A DNA stretch of 64,000 nt from Tubiluchus corallicola (lineage: Eukaryota; Priapulida; Priapulimorpha; Priapulimorphida; Tubiluchidae): assembly GCA_030141605.1 (NCBI GenBank), contig JAQGDQ010000032.1, positions 813,184-877,183 on the forward strand, given 5' to 3'. The notes under the pieces were generated by a model. The model made no database searches, was not told the DNA's origin, and saw only the letters and a list, made by a program, of their open reading frames with translations. Made by a program: the position numbers and the translations under genes. Of the stretch, positions 44,014 to 57,867 are shown piece after piece (the stretch's first letter is position 1; every line of letters begins with the position of its first letter).

Positions 44014-45519
44014 ACAGTTAATTGTTTGCTTCTTGGCCGCCAAACCCACTGTGATTATCTGCGATTTGTTTGAACCGATTTTTGTCATTTTGGATTATTT
44101 ATTTAAGCTTTCAATCCAACATTCTTCATTATCAAAACGTCGTTGAACTCTGTAATAAGGAAAGGTGTCTTTGCAGACTTTGCTGCTTCTTTTTAAACCT
44201 TGTAAGACCTTTATAGCGAACTTTAAGGACTGCATCCTGCCAACGTGTTATGATCAGTGATCACTAAATAAATTATCCTGATTGTAACTTTTTTCATTTT
44301 TTACAGAGCTGCATCTTACATTGACTGTCTTCTTTCGGCAGTCGAACAAATAATTTCTGGAAAAGTGGCAAAATTTTCTTCGCAGGTTTTGCTAATTCGC
44401 CAGGTATGCACGATTCTTGGCGATAGATTTCGAGATAAAGTGAAGAAGTGAGATGTGAAATTGGCTGCTTGCGGCAATTCAAAGCAGCTCTAGAAGCGTA
44501 AATAATAACGGTAGGCGTATTTAATGTGATATTAGGGAGGAAATAAAATACGATGATAATAAAAATGTGTTAACTGTTTTATGCGAATTTAAACTACTAT
44601 TAAATAAAAGTGATCCTATTCCAAATGGGTAGAGAGGGTAGGTTTTTTAGTCCGCTGAGCAAAAATATGCAGAAAAGGCACTGTAATTATCTGCTATACA
44701 CCTGGGAAAATTGATTTTAGACTTGATCACCTATTTCCTACATTCATGCAATTATTTTTCTTTTCTACTCACTTTTCTAACTAAAAAGTTGCACGCTTGA
44801 ACTATATATATTAATAAACTCTAAACTACTCCTTTCTTATAAATTCCTGAAATCCTGAAACCTATCTCGTTTCTCATTGGGCTGAATTTTATTGTTGTTA
44901 ATTTGCTGCAAATTTTTCAAGTTTAGGAGCGATATAAAGCCAGAAATGTCACATTATTGTGCTGTAATGTCCAATTTCATTGCCACATTAAACCCAAAGC
45001 CGCATGCTTAGGTGACAGTGATTGCCTGCATGTGCCGAATAAGTCACCTTTCTAGACTTTTACGAGTGCATGAATGAAATTTGAAATGGTCCTTTACGGG
45101 CAATTAGTTTGGCTTTATTTGATCCAATAAGCGATATGGGAAATCTTGCAAGCGATGAATTGATATTCGTAATGTTACTATCGAAATCATCGTTCTGAAC
45201 TCGCGAGTTACGTAAGTTAAACAGCCAGTCAGCCAGTTGCGAATCAGGCAGCCAGCCTGCGCGCCACTCACTCAACATGTTTGTCTGTCTGTATGTTCGT
45301 CAGTAGATTCAGTGAATGCCGGATTAGCTAATCAGTCAGCCGGTTATTTGTTGCTGAGTACCTCATCCTAACAGCATACATTGTTGCGAGTGGTGGTAGA
45401 AAGATCTTTATCATAAAGTAACTCGAAACGTCAACAGTTTTTAAGAAAGCGTTAAACTTGCACACAAATGTTACAATGCGTAAATGACTACTGCAAATTG
45501 GTAGATGCATAAAAAATAT
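44014..45519. other. Gene-poor stretch with diffuse GTCAGCCA-type words
   Basis: No recognisable gene. Between 45225 and 45345 the words CAGCCAGTCAGCCAGTTG, CAGGCAGCCAGCC and CAGTCAGCCGG form a loose tetranucleotide cluster. Confidence 0.5.
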
Positions 45520-46761
45520 TGATATTATTTACATAGGTTTTGCTAAGGGTTTTGGCAGTATAGTACACGGTAAGCTAATTTGTAAACTGGGAGGTCACGG
45601 AACATCAGGTGATCTTCAGACTGTATATATGCCTTTTGTCAAATCGAACACTTTTTCTGATGTAACATCAGGTACGGCAGGAGCTCTGTTTTAGGCTTAC
45701 TTTTGTTTACGTTGTTTATTAATTGCCTGCCCAATGTAGTTAATAATGTTTCAATAAACTATAATGCAGATGACGTCGAAATGTATGTAAACGTTTTCAC
45801 ACAATTCTAGACAGAGCTTAATGTGATTTAATTGCCGGTGAAAACAAGTTGCAACTGCAATTTGCGACTCACAAATGTTCTGTCTTTCATATGGCCTCAT
45901 CGCATCCAAAAAATGCGTACAAACTTAATGGAATTCAGTTAGGTACAAACAAGGAATGTCAAAATCTAGGAACTATTCTAGACTTAAAATTCACTAAATA
46001 TTGCAAGAGTCAAGTTGCTAAAACACAAAAAATTGTAAACATGATTTCTACATGCTTTCACATTAAGAACGTGTACTATTTAATTACTGCTTCTAAATCA
46101 TATGTCAGGCCACTACTAGTTTACTGTACTCCTCACTGGAATCCTCATCACAAGACACTTGTTGATTTAATTGAAAAGGTGAAACATTATTTCACCAGAT
46201 GTTCTATATGCCAGATGCGCATTTAATTATGCAAATTATGTTGCAAGATTATCATATTTAGAACTGCAGTCCTTTGAAGAAAGGAGAATTATTTTTGACT
46301 TAAAATGGTCTATAAAATGCAAATCTATAGTGGATTTAAACTTTAAGGATTACAGTTGGAAATTATTCAATAATGTCGCAAAATTGGATGTACATAAATT
46401 TTCCTTTGGAAATCGCATTGTGAGGATACAGAATTTCTTAAGAAACGAAATAGTAAACGGCAAAAATTGTAAAATTTTCAGGTGATTAAATATTTTCAAC
46501 TTGCGAAATATTCGCATTTTAACATAATTCTGATCAACGGTGGGCTGTTATGAACAAATGTTCTAGTTCTCGGTAAATGATCTGCGCCTAGTAAAGTCTT
46601 CCCTTTTGCTAGTCATACATAAAATTTTGAAATGCAATTTATATATTCATCTGAGTAATATATAGTTTGATTTTTTATGTTAAATTTTTATTGAATATAT
46701 ATTTTGTGTTGCATGCATTTGTGTGCATGTTAAGAATGAATAAAACAAATAATAAATAAAA
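45520..46761 (+). pseudogene. Dead LINE reverse transcriptase with 3' tail
   Basis: Three successive frames carry reverse transcriptase blocks in the right order. They are IGFAKGFGSIVHGKLICKLG (like DFSKAFDSVPH..L..KL), then VLGLLLFTLFINCLP and YNADD (the catalytic YADD box with N inserted), then KSYVRPLLVYCTPHWNP (C-terminal thumb region) and finally LELQSFEERR...DLKW. At least two frameshifts and stops separate them, so the enzyme is inactive. The block order suits a Jockey/CR1-type LINE. The A-rich end AATAAAACAAATAATAAATA (46738-46757) is probably its 3' tail. The 5' part, including any endonuclease, is missing. Confidence 0.85.
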
Positions 46762-49700
46762 ATATCTAGAACAATCTCGTAACATTTAGGTGTATCTGTA
46801 CACGTAATACTGTGGAATTTTCTGGAAAGACCTGGAAACCATCTTTCTGTAATGTTCTGGAACCTTCAATAATTATATGAATGAGATCGCATACGCGGAT
46901 AATTAGAGAGTGTATCACAGATTGATAGGCTAGTACGTATAAAGTGTGTGAACTTTTACTTGTTTTATTTCCGCTTTTCAATGTAACTTTTATGTGCGTA
47001 CGTTTTACACATTATAGCTGCTTTGTACCGTGTTTACTATTTTATTTGCTTTGAGATAATTATATTAGTTGTGCAATGTGTGCTATTATTTTTATCTCTG
47101 ACGGTAATAACATTAATGTCCTGCGCAGAAATTAGTTTCATCTGTTTGACTATGACTAGTTTTATATAATTATATTTATAATAATTGCTTTATTACAACA
47201 ATAATGGTAATTAATTACAAACCATTTTGTTTATTGGTTTCATTCTCGAAATGTGTTTGAACGCGTAACAGTAAGTTGATCGGCCGGTCAGCCAACCAGT
47301 CGGTTGGACAATTAGTCAGTCAGCCGTCCAGCCATCAAGCTAACAAATGGTCATTTTATCAGTCAATAAATTGGCCGATTAGCTGGTTGACCACTGTCTT
47401 GGCTAACAAACTTACCAGTTTTTTAATTGATGACTGAGCTGTCAATCTCATTATTTTGGATCATTCACTCATTTAATGAGTCGTTTAAGGTGTCGAGTTT
47501 ACAATTTCCTTATTTTTTTAAAGAAATGTTCAAATCAGTAGTAACGAATTCACAAATTAATAATTCTTGTAAGGGAGTTACATTTTGAGACATCACGTTA
47601 CTGTTTTAGCTTGAGTCTTCAATAAAACTTTTACTTTAGGTTTTATAGTACATCGCATTTGTTTGCTTTGGTTGTGAATAATTAACACCAATAACCAAGG
47701 GCTTCAAGGCTGATTTGTGATTACTTTGTTCCTATGCAGGCTACGTCCAATCTGAGTTTACTCTAGACGCATTTGCTGCTAAGTGAGCAATCTTGTTAAT
47801 GGAAAACCTTCTGGTAGTTCATGTTTGAAATCTCTACAGAAAACGTTCCGGCGACACTTCTCAGACCGATATTAGAGGTTCGTGAGAGGATTTCTGATGA
47901 CGAAAATTACTTCTTAGGCCAGCCAATTTACTGACACGGGGGAGTGTCGGTTGAGTAAGTGTCGTGGGTGAAGGGGTGGCTGATAGACTTTTCGGATCGA
48001 TCTTCTTCAAAGTTACTTCTTAAAATAATAGCAGAAACCTATAAAACAATAATTATTAAGTAGTTGTACTGTTGCATAGATCACTGCACCAGCATTGCCA
48101 TAGCCGCGTCTCCTTTCGTCGATAATGGTCTACCGAAACTATCGAACAGCAAACAGAGGAGAAAAACTGGCGATCTACCGAGTGTACAATCAGTTCTGAT
48201 TCTACTTTGTTGGTTTTGTCAAACACTGGAACAGCTCTGATAGCATATAGATGAGCAAACTGGAAATCTGATCAAAGTAACAGTCGAGCATAACCCTTCG
48301 TTCGTCTGTCAGACACGCGAGAAAGTTGATTTATAAACGTTTACATGCTTTAGTCAGAACAACACAGACTCGTTAAGGCGCTCACAACAACGCACCCGGA
48401 GAAATATGCAGTCACACGCAATATTCAGTTAATGTATTAGGAATTTGTTGAATTTTTTGCTGCAGAAGAAGCGGTGTGTCGTGTAGCGGAAGCCACGAAA
48501 AATTGTTGTAGTTTACTTTGTTTGCCGTTGTTCATTATTGTTGTTGTTATTGGTTGTTGTGGTTTTGGTCGACTTGCCGTTGAGTTTATGTTGTTGCATG
48601 TAAGTTTTTGATTTTTCAATTGCGTGTTAAAGAAAATTCTTAAGGTTCTTAAGGAGAGTTTAAAGTATATCTCAAAGAACTTTCTGTACAAAGTTATATT
48701 ACTTATTATTACGCTTAACTGTTTGAAAGGCCTGTAATTTGAAAAGAAAATTCTTAATAATTTCAAATATTCATGCCAACTGGAATTGACGGCGAATGAC
48801 GAATGACGATAGACGAATGAACAAGTAACAAACGTAACAGCGAATAAATGAACATGCACATGAAATTGTGAAAATGTCGGTTTATTTTTCCTTCGATACC
48901 CTGTTTCAATGTGAAATGGGTTTAAACAGTGGCTCGCACACGAAACCCTACACGTTTTGTGTGCTGTTGCACTTATTAAATAACAGCTAATGAAGCTAGC
49001 GTGATCTAAACATATCTGAGACGTAAGAAGACATCAAAGTGCCAATTAGCTACAACTAGTTCACCTACAGGCTTGAGTTCCTATCAATAATTCTTTGAGT
49101 TTATATTAAACACGCTGTCTCATTTGAGTTAATTAAATACAGCGATATAATGATCTCTGTATATCACGCATCAGAAACCAGATGAAGGGTTCAGTACCCA
49201 GAGACTGTGAATGCAAAAATAGTATAGTCCAAGATCCACTTTGAGCGAAAGTGGTCGACCAAGCGGTCAGCCAACCGATCGACCGGTAAAACCGATCATA
49301 ATAATTACGTTCTTCGAGTAATATTATGAATTATTATTTGGAATAAATTTCCATTTTTGAAGCTTGCTACGGTAAAAAGAGCACTGCAAAAAAAATTTAT
49401 TTTCTCAGAACAGTTTTGCGAATTTCCATTTTGAAGAAAGCGTAGTCTATAAAAATACAAGTTATATACGTGTCTGTTAAATTTATGGAGCATTTATTTA
49501 GGTTGACTAATAATTCCATTTTTTCGGCGTTAATTGTACTCACTCATTTCCATGTGTGAATAGTATTTTAGTATTTCAGTAAGCCTAATGACATACTTCA
49601 TGCGATGTAAAATATATGATAATTTTTTTCTTATTATTTATTGCTTGCGTTTGCAGTACCCGCCAACTTGCAAAATATCTGCGTGATTAGCGTGCAATAG

Positions 49701-52700
49701 ACATTTTTTGCAAATATAAAAGCTTGCAAGGCAGTAAAGCTAATAATCACCATTACGAACATGCTGCTGACAAATTCAAGTTTCATGTACATAATAACAA
49801 TTGCCTTACTTGACAGGTTCCTGGTGATCATTACTATTCTATACCTGTCGCTAATTATGTAAATGTAAACATTACGGAAATTATGCACGGTACATTAGTT
49901 ACGTATGCATTGTAATAATTGTGTAAGATTGAGCCTTATAATCACAGTATAATCAATGTAGTTTAGCCACACAAACATACAGTGGTGTTAGACTCGGTTT
50001 TTGAATTAAAATTTGTTTGATTAATACTAACAGTTAAACTTTTCTCTACCTAATCCTTTCACTTAATATTCGCTCACGTATTAATAGCCATATATAATCG
50101 CTATTAAGAAGCTTTTGGTTTAATTCTAAACAAATGATACTGAATACTGACTCAATATAGTGATTATGTAGCTGTAGTTTTCTCAAAGCTGAATTTGTTT
50201 CAATGCGCGTGCTGGTGCCAGCCCTTAAAACTATTAACTGCATTCAGAACTCAAAATAAATATCTTAACTCGCTTAAGACGCGAAATTGAGATTTGGGGC
50301 ATTTAAAAGATTGTAAGTAAAATTTTAATACACATGTGATACCACATAATACATAATACTTGTATCAAAGTTGATTGCACAAAATTTGAAAGTTTAAAAA
50401 TTCCGGAAAGGAGGAAATAAATTAGTATTTAATCTACAGGTGTGACCGTGTGTTAAGTATGCTAAGCAACACCAATGGGCTACCACTGCTCCCGATTTCG
50501 AAGCCATGGGTTTAAATCACGCTGTGGCAGCATTCTTCAAGAAAGTGGTTTCTTGTGTAGTTTTACTTCAATACGAGCCGTAAACTCGCTGGAAATCGAC
50601 GTTTATATTGTCCAGCTTAATCGCCACGGCGTCGCCCGCAGAGTCGTTCTTCAACGATACTGTTTACCGATTTCTACAATAAAACTGAAACTAATGTCAC
50701 CATTATAGAAGTCTGATTTGTCACAAGTCCAACTGTCCTGCTGAATTTGTGTACCGGTCGCGCGAGTGATGAATTTGTTTGCGTGCGCCATCTCAGGTTT
50801 CAATTCTCAGTAAAGCGAGCAGGCATTACTCGGCTTGTTCAGAACTCCGTTGAATTGGACGGGTTCAAATAGGAAACTCGTGTCTAGTGGCCAAACGGAG
50901 CATAGTTTCGTGTTTATTTTGACCCGCAGAGCAATTGAGCTTATTGAGCCGTTCGTCCAGTTTGTCTGTTTGTCTGCCATGTGTTCACTCTGTCTAATAT
51001 AAATAATCGTAAATCTGTCGTATGTCCGAATATATGGCTTCAAATCACGGCGGTGAAGCCAGACTGGGAGGAGGAACGCATATATCAGTGAAATAAATGT
51101 TTCTAACTTGTAAATTTGGAATGGCCGTGACTCGTGGAAGAGCACCGTTGTAAACTGTAACTCATCAATTAACGATTAATGAAACCGATTACACATTTTT
51201 TCTGCAACCAAAGATTGCAGTATTAATACGAATGTCCAAATATGGTACTGACTCTCGATATTAACCAGAAACCTTTAAATTACGTGTGCTACTTCTCACA
51301 GCGCATATAATGCTTGAACGTGCTGAAATGTTTAGAGAGTCACTAAGAATGAATTAAGACCTGCATTGATCAGAAGTTTTGGCAAATTGGATAGAAAAGG
51401 TCATCTGACAACACTACATCCAGACATAGCCATACCTGCCCAGACAGGCACGCCTATACACAGTCACATTGCACCATTATTCCTGGAAATTTTACACGAG
51501 TTCGATTCTCCTTTAGTACATCTTTCAATTAGGTTACAATTTTGCTTCTTTGCGTTTTCCATTTTTATGTTTAAATTGCAATTAAATATTTAAAAAAGCA
51601 AATAATTTATTATAGTTTTTTCCAGGCAGGGGCTTTCTAACAGAAATCGCGACGTCTCAGGTAAACAACTTCTTGCGTTTATATGGCTTCAATGCCCACA
51701 AGCGACGTTCCAACGTTAACAGTCTTTTTTATCTGGGTGCAAACAGAAATGCAATAGCAGAAAATCAACACTGTGAGCAGGTGTAACATTCGATTTTCAG
51801 CCAGAATCGTACCACATTAATTAAAAGCAATCGCATAATATCAGAAAATCTTTACAGGAAAGTGGAAAATACGAAGACCTTTACAAATAGGAATACGAAG
51901 ATATTATTATAATATCAAACTGCAAAGTCAGAGTCGAATGTTTGAAGGGTCACTTTCAAAAAGATCAAAATGTAACTCGCCATTTGTTAAGATAAACTAA
52001 AAGATCAAAACAATGCCCTTGTAAATAGAGAATCAGTATAATTTAAATATTAACTTGCCAGTTATTATGATAGACGTTTCAAATTAAAAAGTGTTTTGAT
52101 TTGTTTCGAATTTCTAGCCCCCAGTAGCTGACGAATGACTTAAAAATGAAAAAAACATGCAGGGCATGAACAAACTTGTAATGGGTGTCAGAAATTTAGG
52201 AGACCATTCAAAAATCTTTGCAGTGACATGGCCGTCCAATTGACAAATTTTTGTTGTGACATAGATGCTTATTCGCGGATTTGGTGTGCTTCTTATAGAT
52301 GTAGAGCATTGCAGATTTTATGGACTCTTTTGTACAACCACTTACAAATTTCAGGAACAATGAATCAAAATCAATATAATACGATCATTACAATGAAATT
52401 ACGCCAAAAGAAAAAAAACGAGTTTAATAACTATGGGAGGAAATAAATGTAGTTATCTTGCAAGTAAATATTACTGTGTTGATAATTAGGATATTTAAAT
52501 TTGTGTTGTTGTAATTTTTGTACAAAAATTTTATTTTTCATCTAATACTTTTTTCTCGCCTACATTGCTGAGACGACACGTATCTATATCATTTTCCGGA
52601 TAATCAATATCAATAATCACTCATGCGGCTGCAATATACGATTTTGCTCTTTAATGGCAAACAAATTCGCGCGGCTGTTTCTAAATTCGATTACCGGTTG

Positions 52701-52887
52701 AGCACAAAACGACTTACTCGAAACGTAAAATACTTATTTTCTATTAACGTGTCCGCCGTAACGTGCTACGCGCATACACACATTTCCACTAGCAGAAATA
52801 CATCAGGCGAAGCCAAATGTAAAATACGAGCAATACCCTGTTTGGCGTGAAATGCACCCGTTTATAAATTGCGCACTTTTGCTTGAC
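46762..52887. other. Gene-poor stretch with simple repeats and SINE-like traces
   Basis: No recognisable gene. A GGTCAGCCAACC/CAGTCGGTTGG cluster lies at 47278-47342 and a related one at 49250-49290. Degenerate TTG triplets occupy 48530-48600. Two tRNA B-box-like sites occur, GGTTCAGTACC near 49184 and GGGTTTAAATCACGC near 50509, neither with a convincing A box. Open frames here are short and unlike any family I know. Confidence 0.5.
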
Positions 52888-52899
52888 GGGGGGGGGGGG
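52888..52899 (+). repeat. Run of 12 G
   Basis: An isolated homopolymer of twelve G in AT-rich surroundings, preceded by GCTTGAC and followed by TGTTAATTATC. Confidence 0.95.
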
Positions 52900-55357
52900 T
52901 GTTAATTATCGTTAGTATTACTTTTTCATACAATTCGCGTACTACAAGCACAATTCAGTGAAAAGCCTAATTAATGTGGGTGGTGGTAGCGAGGCGGGAA
53001 CCTAGTTCATTATCAAGGTAATCCTCTTCTAAGACGGTGATACCTGTTTTAACCATGTTTACAAGCAAATACATTATCGCTCAATGAGGTAAACAGCCAG
53101 AATAAGTATGGTGACTGATCAGGTGAAAGAGAGTGTTGGACACGGTGCTCACCCAACCATTTATTGACAAGGCGCATGGTTGTTTAGCCTCGGCTGTTTG
53201 GCTGTTTATCTCGTTTCAACACTGCCGCAATGAAGCTCCCTGGAAGCATTTTTTCCACAAGAGCTCACCCAACATCATTAGTGTGCATCTAGGAATCTAA
53301 CTTTGCAGCACTCACTATAAATAATTTCGTTTAGAAAACTAACGATAATTACACAGAGTTAAGCAAACACAAATTTATGATTACTGACAGGTTTTCAGCT
53401 TTTCATAACTTTGCAATTGTTTCTTTTCAACACCAGAAGCGTAAACTTCAGGTCATCTAAATCTGGCATGTCATCAGGATTCCGAAATGCTTTTTATGGG
53501 TTGGTAAATCGTACAGTTTGTGAATGTACACATACCATGATTGATTTGCATACGGTGTACAAATTTCAGCCAGGATTGTTTAAATAATATATAAACCACG
53601 TGTATACACCTGTCTGTCTGTTGTCATTGACCTGTCAGATTACATAAATTACAATGGCTTCTTTGGCTGCCTCCGTTGACTAAAAAGTCCGCTATCAATG
53701 GCTTCACGTGACTTACACATGAATGTTTTATTTCAATTGCAAATTAGCTTTGTCCCTAACTAGCTAAAGTGAATTTGACAGGACGCACCTGCGCACTGCG
53801 ACTTCATCTTACGTTTCCGCAATTATGAACAGTTAATTCTCTAGAGGATAAAGAGGAAATTAATTTGGAAGAATCCAAATATTTTAAACCCTTATTGTTT
53901 GAATTAATCACGTGGCCTTCCTATCTATTGCATGATGTTAATAATATTTTATCTCCGTTAGATAAAAATGTAACCGAGACAAATACAAATGTACTAGCTG
54001 AGTTATTACTTTTTGGTATTTGCTGATTTCGAACATCTTAATAAGATAAACTGCTTAATCTTGTTATATTATCATTGTTGTATCATATAGTTTTCTGTGT
54101 TGTCGCACTTAAAAGTCGTAAAAGCTTTATATTTAAACAAAAAATGGTTTATATTAACTACACGATATACATTCGATCAATCGATTCGATCGAGAAATCA
54201 TGATTCGATTTTAAAATTGCAACCTCATGGAAAAAGGTTTGTGCTAATTAATTTACTCTGAAAACGTTGTTCGTTGGCCTCGCCTAATTGAAATTTATGT
54301 TACGTTTACACGGAAGAAAGCATTACTAGATTGAACGCATCGATTTTAAATTCAACAACGGAAATAGAAATCAGTGACAGATCGGTCTGGACTGCGTTTA
54401 GGAAGATTTAGTTTTCTGGACATTATTCAAATTCCAAATCTCACTTTTGCATGCTAGGCTCTTTTAAAGCAGGACCTTAGCAGGTGATGTATAGGATCAG
54501 TCAAGTAAGAAAAATTGTTTCAACCATAAAGTTGAACTAGCGATGATTGCGAATCGTACATATTCTCTCTGGCTTCATTATCGAAGATGTTTTGCATCAT
54601 TTGGAGCGCCGACTGGCCATTATCTGAGTGGAAGAGTTAGGCAGTCCGATTATTACAGCTACAAAGCGTTTGATTAGTGACGCCATCATTTGTCATGGCC
54701 GCAGAATGATCAGACTTGCCTCCAAAACGATGTTTATTGACAATCAAGCGAATCTCGCTATTATCAATCATCCGTATCAATACAGACGTTTTCCGAAGAG
54801 GTTATGCAATCAAACGGACGCAGAAAATTTTCCTGTCTGTATTGTTTGAGGAAGTTGATCTTCTGCAATAATTCCGAGGTACAAGGCTGTCATCAATATT
54901 TGCTTTCCTCTTCAAATCGATTGTTTTTCTTTCATTTATGGTCTTGTCTGTGACCTCCACCGGATTCTGTTTTCTACAGATCTTGGTTACAGATAATGCG
55001 GAACTGTGGCATATAATACTGGCTCTATAACGTCAACTGTTTCTTTGTTATAAGAACTTATGAGCATTCCATTGGTAAGTAAATCTGAGTTTGGTTTAAG
55101 ATGATCCCTTACTAACACGTACTCGCCTTGAATCCCCCTTGATGCGTCTAGTTGATCTTCTGTGACCAACTTATTTGCAAGTAGATCCCGATTCTTTGCA
55201 AGACGCAGAAGCAGATAAATAAATATGGAAGTGGTATGAAACATTTACATGTAAAGAAGTATTCAGGGTTTAAATTTAATTAATTACTGATTGGATTAGG
55301 TTCAATTGGATTGTATCGAACCGGATTAGATTATGTGTTTAACTCTCATCCTTACTT
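52900..55357. other. Gene-poor stretch
   Basis: No recognisable gene. TGAGGTAAACAGCCAG (53086-53101) is roughly inverted at 53199-53215 (TTGGCTGTTTATCTCG), suggesting a small decayed fold-back. A palindromic ATCAATCGATTCGATCGA lies near 54176. Two short frames (54628-54849 plus, 55244-54987 minus) have no similarity I recognise. Confidence 0.45.
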
Positions 55358-55416
55358 ACACACACGCACGCGCATGTACACACGTGCACGCGCACGCACA
55401 CGCACATACACACACA
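55358..55416 (+). repeat. Imperfect CA/CG dinucleotide repeat
   Basis: About 60 bp of CA units interspersed with CG and TG, next to the LINE fragment at 55695-55963. Confidence 0.85.
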
Positions 55417-55694
55417 GTAATATGTTTACGTGTATGTTAAAGGTATACAAAGTACATTAAAATGTATACCTATTCATACATATATATCATATAAAAACAT
55501 ACAATACACATTAAAATGAGTACGCGCATAAAGAGCGAGACAATAACGTTCAACATGAAAATAACCATCAACATAAACGGGTCATTGAGGGAGGTGTAGG
55601 GGAAACACAATGAGCAAACGCTTTTCACATGCTTGTGCTTGTTAAATACTGTGTACGCGTTTAACACCTGACTTTATGTATGATTCTATGATCT

Positions 55695-55963
55695 GATATG
55701 ATCTAAGTCTTTATGTAGCTTTCTTTCATTTAAAGACTTAAGATTTAAAAGTTCAAGCGTGACTGATATGACACATAAGCAATTTCACATCTATTGTACA
55801 AACGTCTAGTAAAATACCTTTGAAATATTTCAATTTTATCAACAGTAGTTAACAACGTGGAGCTCCAGGCATACGAACAATATTCTAATGTTGATCTAGT
55901 ATACGTTTTCCACGTCTTCAATAATGTTTCTTTGCCATTTGCAATGAACGTTCTGAAAATCAT
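55695..55963 (-). pseudogene. Dead LINE reverse transcriptase fragment (C-terminal part)
   Basis: The minus strand encodes LLKTWKTYTRSTLEYCSYAW, then IEIFQRYFTRRLYN, the conserved region after the catalytic domain. A frameshift near 55747 leads into LNLKSLNERKLHKDL, the usual next block (L.L.SL..R+...DL). It differs in sequence from the LINE at 45520, so it is a separate family or an old copy. Confidence 0.8.
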
Positions 55964-57819
55964 ATTGGTAATAGTAAACTTATAATAAATTAAAACTTAA
56001 ACTGACAATATGTTGCAATATCAGTTTCCTGTAAGCTTTTAAGCACAGGTTAGGATTAGTTGAAGATGACAAATGTCAACGTGGTAGCATCCAAACACCG
56101 GAACAAACATTTAACTTTTGATTGCCAACTAGTATTAGACGAACACAGTCCAGTTTTGGAAAATGCAACTGGTAACAGAAATATAAGAAATATATACAGA
56201 CAACGTGAGGAAAATATTTTAAAACTGTATTTAAAAACTGTAGATCACTTGGTTATAAATAGACTAATAGGTAATTAAAATTGGCAGTAGATATGCAAAT
56301 AGACTAGTGTAATTAATTAATAATTATACAAGCAATAATTTTAATTAAATCTGCTATGAGCTGTTGTATGTAAATACCAATTGTATATGCAGAACTGTTT
56401 TTGTAATTGTAATTGCAACTGCAATTATTGCATATAATATCGATCTCACATAATAAATAGCATATATGAGCCCTTGCCCTGCAATTAAAAGATTTAATTT
56501 GGATTGAATAAAAAATTTACAATAATAATAATCAGTTTCCATTTTTAGGCTCAAATTTCAATGGCGTTCACTCGGCGAATACAACTCGGTGTTTCGCTCT
56601 ACTGCATTAACTGATGGTAACATTTGATGCTTTTGTCATTATTGGCAAATATGTCTGTTTCTTTCCAAGTCTAATAACTAAAGCTCACATAAACTGTCAC
56701 TTCCGCACACGCTTCCTGTGTTACTTATTGCATCTGTCAATCCACATTGGAGACATTACGTCTGTCAAGTCAACGAGTATGAGATCCCCTTGTACAGGGT
56801 GTCATAAAAGTCCGTGCCCGCTTAACCCATAATATATATAATAAATGGATAAAAATTAAATTTTGATTAGTTTTGGTCTGACTCTGAGTTTAACTGAATT
56901 ATGCTTTAAGTTTTTATAGGTGACGTACGTTATAGCAGCTGCAATATTGGTATTAAATTTTATAACATGTTATACATCTTACCTTATTGCGCAACTTGTC
57001 GTTAATTAGCTTTTCAAAGCAGGGTTATTATAGCATTCGCAACTACAAGTGGCATGCATTTCTTTTATTTCTATTGGATTCTTTTTAGTGCCAGCCTGCT
57101 AAAAGCATTATGGTAAAGTCGTCACAGAGAATTTTTAAGCCCAATAAAGAATTCCGCTAAAACTTGTTATACGAATCTTATATACGTTTAACGTGTTTTT
57201 AGAATTAAAGTCAGCGGGTTTTGAATAAACGTTTCGTAATTATAGCTACCATTTCCATTTTATATGATTTCGTAAAAACTTATTAAAAAGGGAAGTGAGT
57301 AGATTGCTTATAGCTGCCATTCGCGTCCTAGCAATGGAACATCACTTTTAAGCTCGTTTAATCTTATCTGTTGCAACATAAGCAGAGGAAGGGAAACAGA
57401 ATCACTTGTTTAGAGTAATGCTTTCTAAAAACAACCGTATATACACGAACTCGTGCTGAGACGAGTAAGAGGAGCAGTTCAGAGCAATTCCACACAACAT
57501 CTTCTCCTGTTTCGCTCATCCTGTGTCATCAGGACCTGTGAGATGTGCTGTAGCATAAAATGTTTAGTCGTTCTTTGCATGAACTTCTAAACTTCTAACT
57601 GCAAAAATATATACGTTGACCGTTACGGTGGAATAGGATTAGTTGGGTTTGTATTTCAACACCTCTATAAGGCAAAGTATATCGTTTTGGTCAATGCAGT
57701 AGGCTCACGCATTAGTCGCAAAGTTAGACAATTTTGTAAATTTTGCGTTACAGGCAGATACTGTTTCAAATATCAATGTCGCTAAATCTGAGGCCGATGT
57801 TCCTACTTTTACTGTTATG
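55964..57819. other. Gene-poor stretch
   Basis: No recognisable gene. TACAGGGTGTCATAAAAGTC (56792-56811) resembles the outer end of some Tc1/mariner-like elements, but I could not find the other end. Confidence 0.45.
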
Positions 57820-57823
57820 TTTG

Positions 57824-57855
<32 letters not shown>

Positions 57856-57867
57856 GGTGGTGGTGGT
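57820..57867 (+). repeat. Compound (TTG)n(GGT)n repeat
   Basis: About seven TTG units pass into nine GGT units. Confidence 0.95.

Noticed and set aside
48437-48859. 140-codon minus-strand frame
   Set aside because: It is partly made of degenerate TTG triplets, and no domain or conserved motif is visible.
49150-50530. Intact tRNA genes at B-box-like sites near 49184 and 50509
   Set aside because: No fitting A box, acceptor stem or anticodon arm can be drawn.
54628-55244. Two opposing short frames as possible exons
   Set aside because: Composition is ordinary, but there is no similarity, no consistent splice signals and no shared frame.
56792-56811. TACAGGGTGTCATAAAAGTC as the end of a Tc1/mariner-like element
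   Set aside because: No matching opposite end, target duplication or transposase fragment was found nearby.
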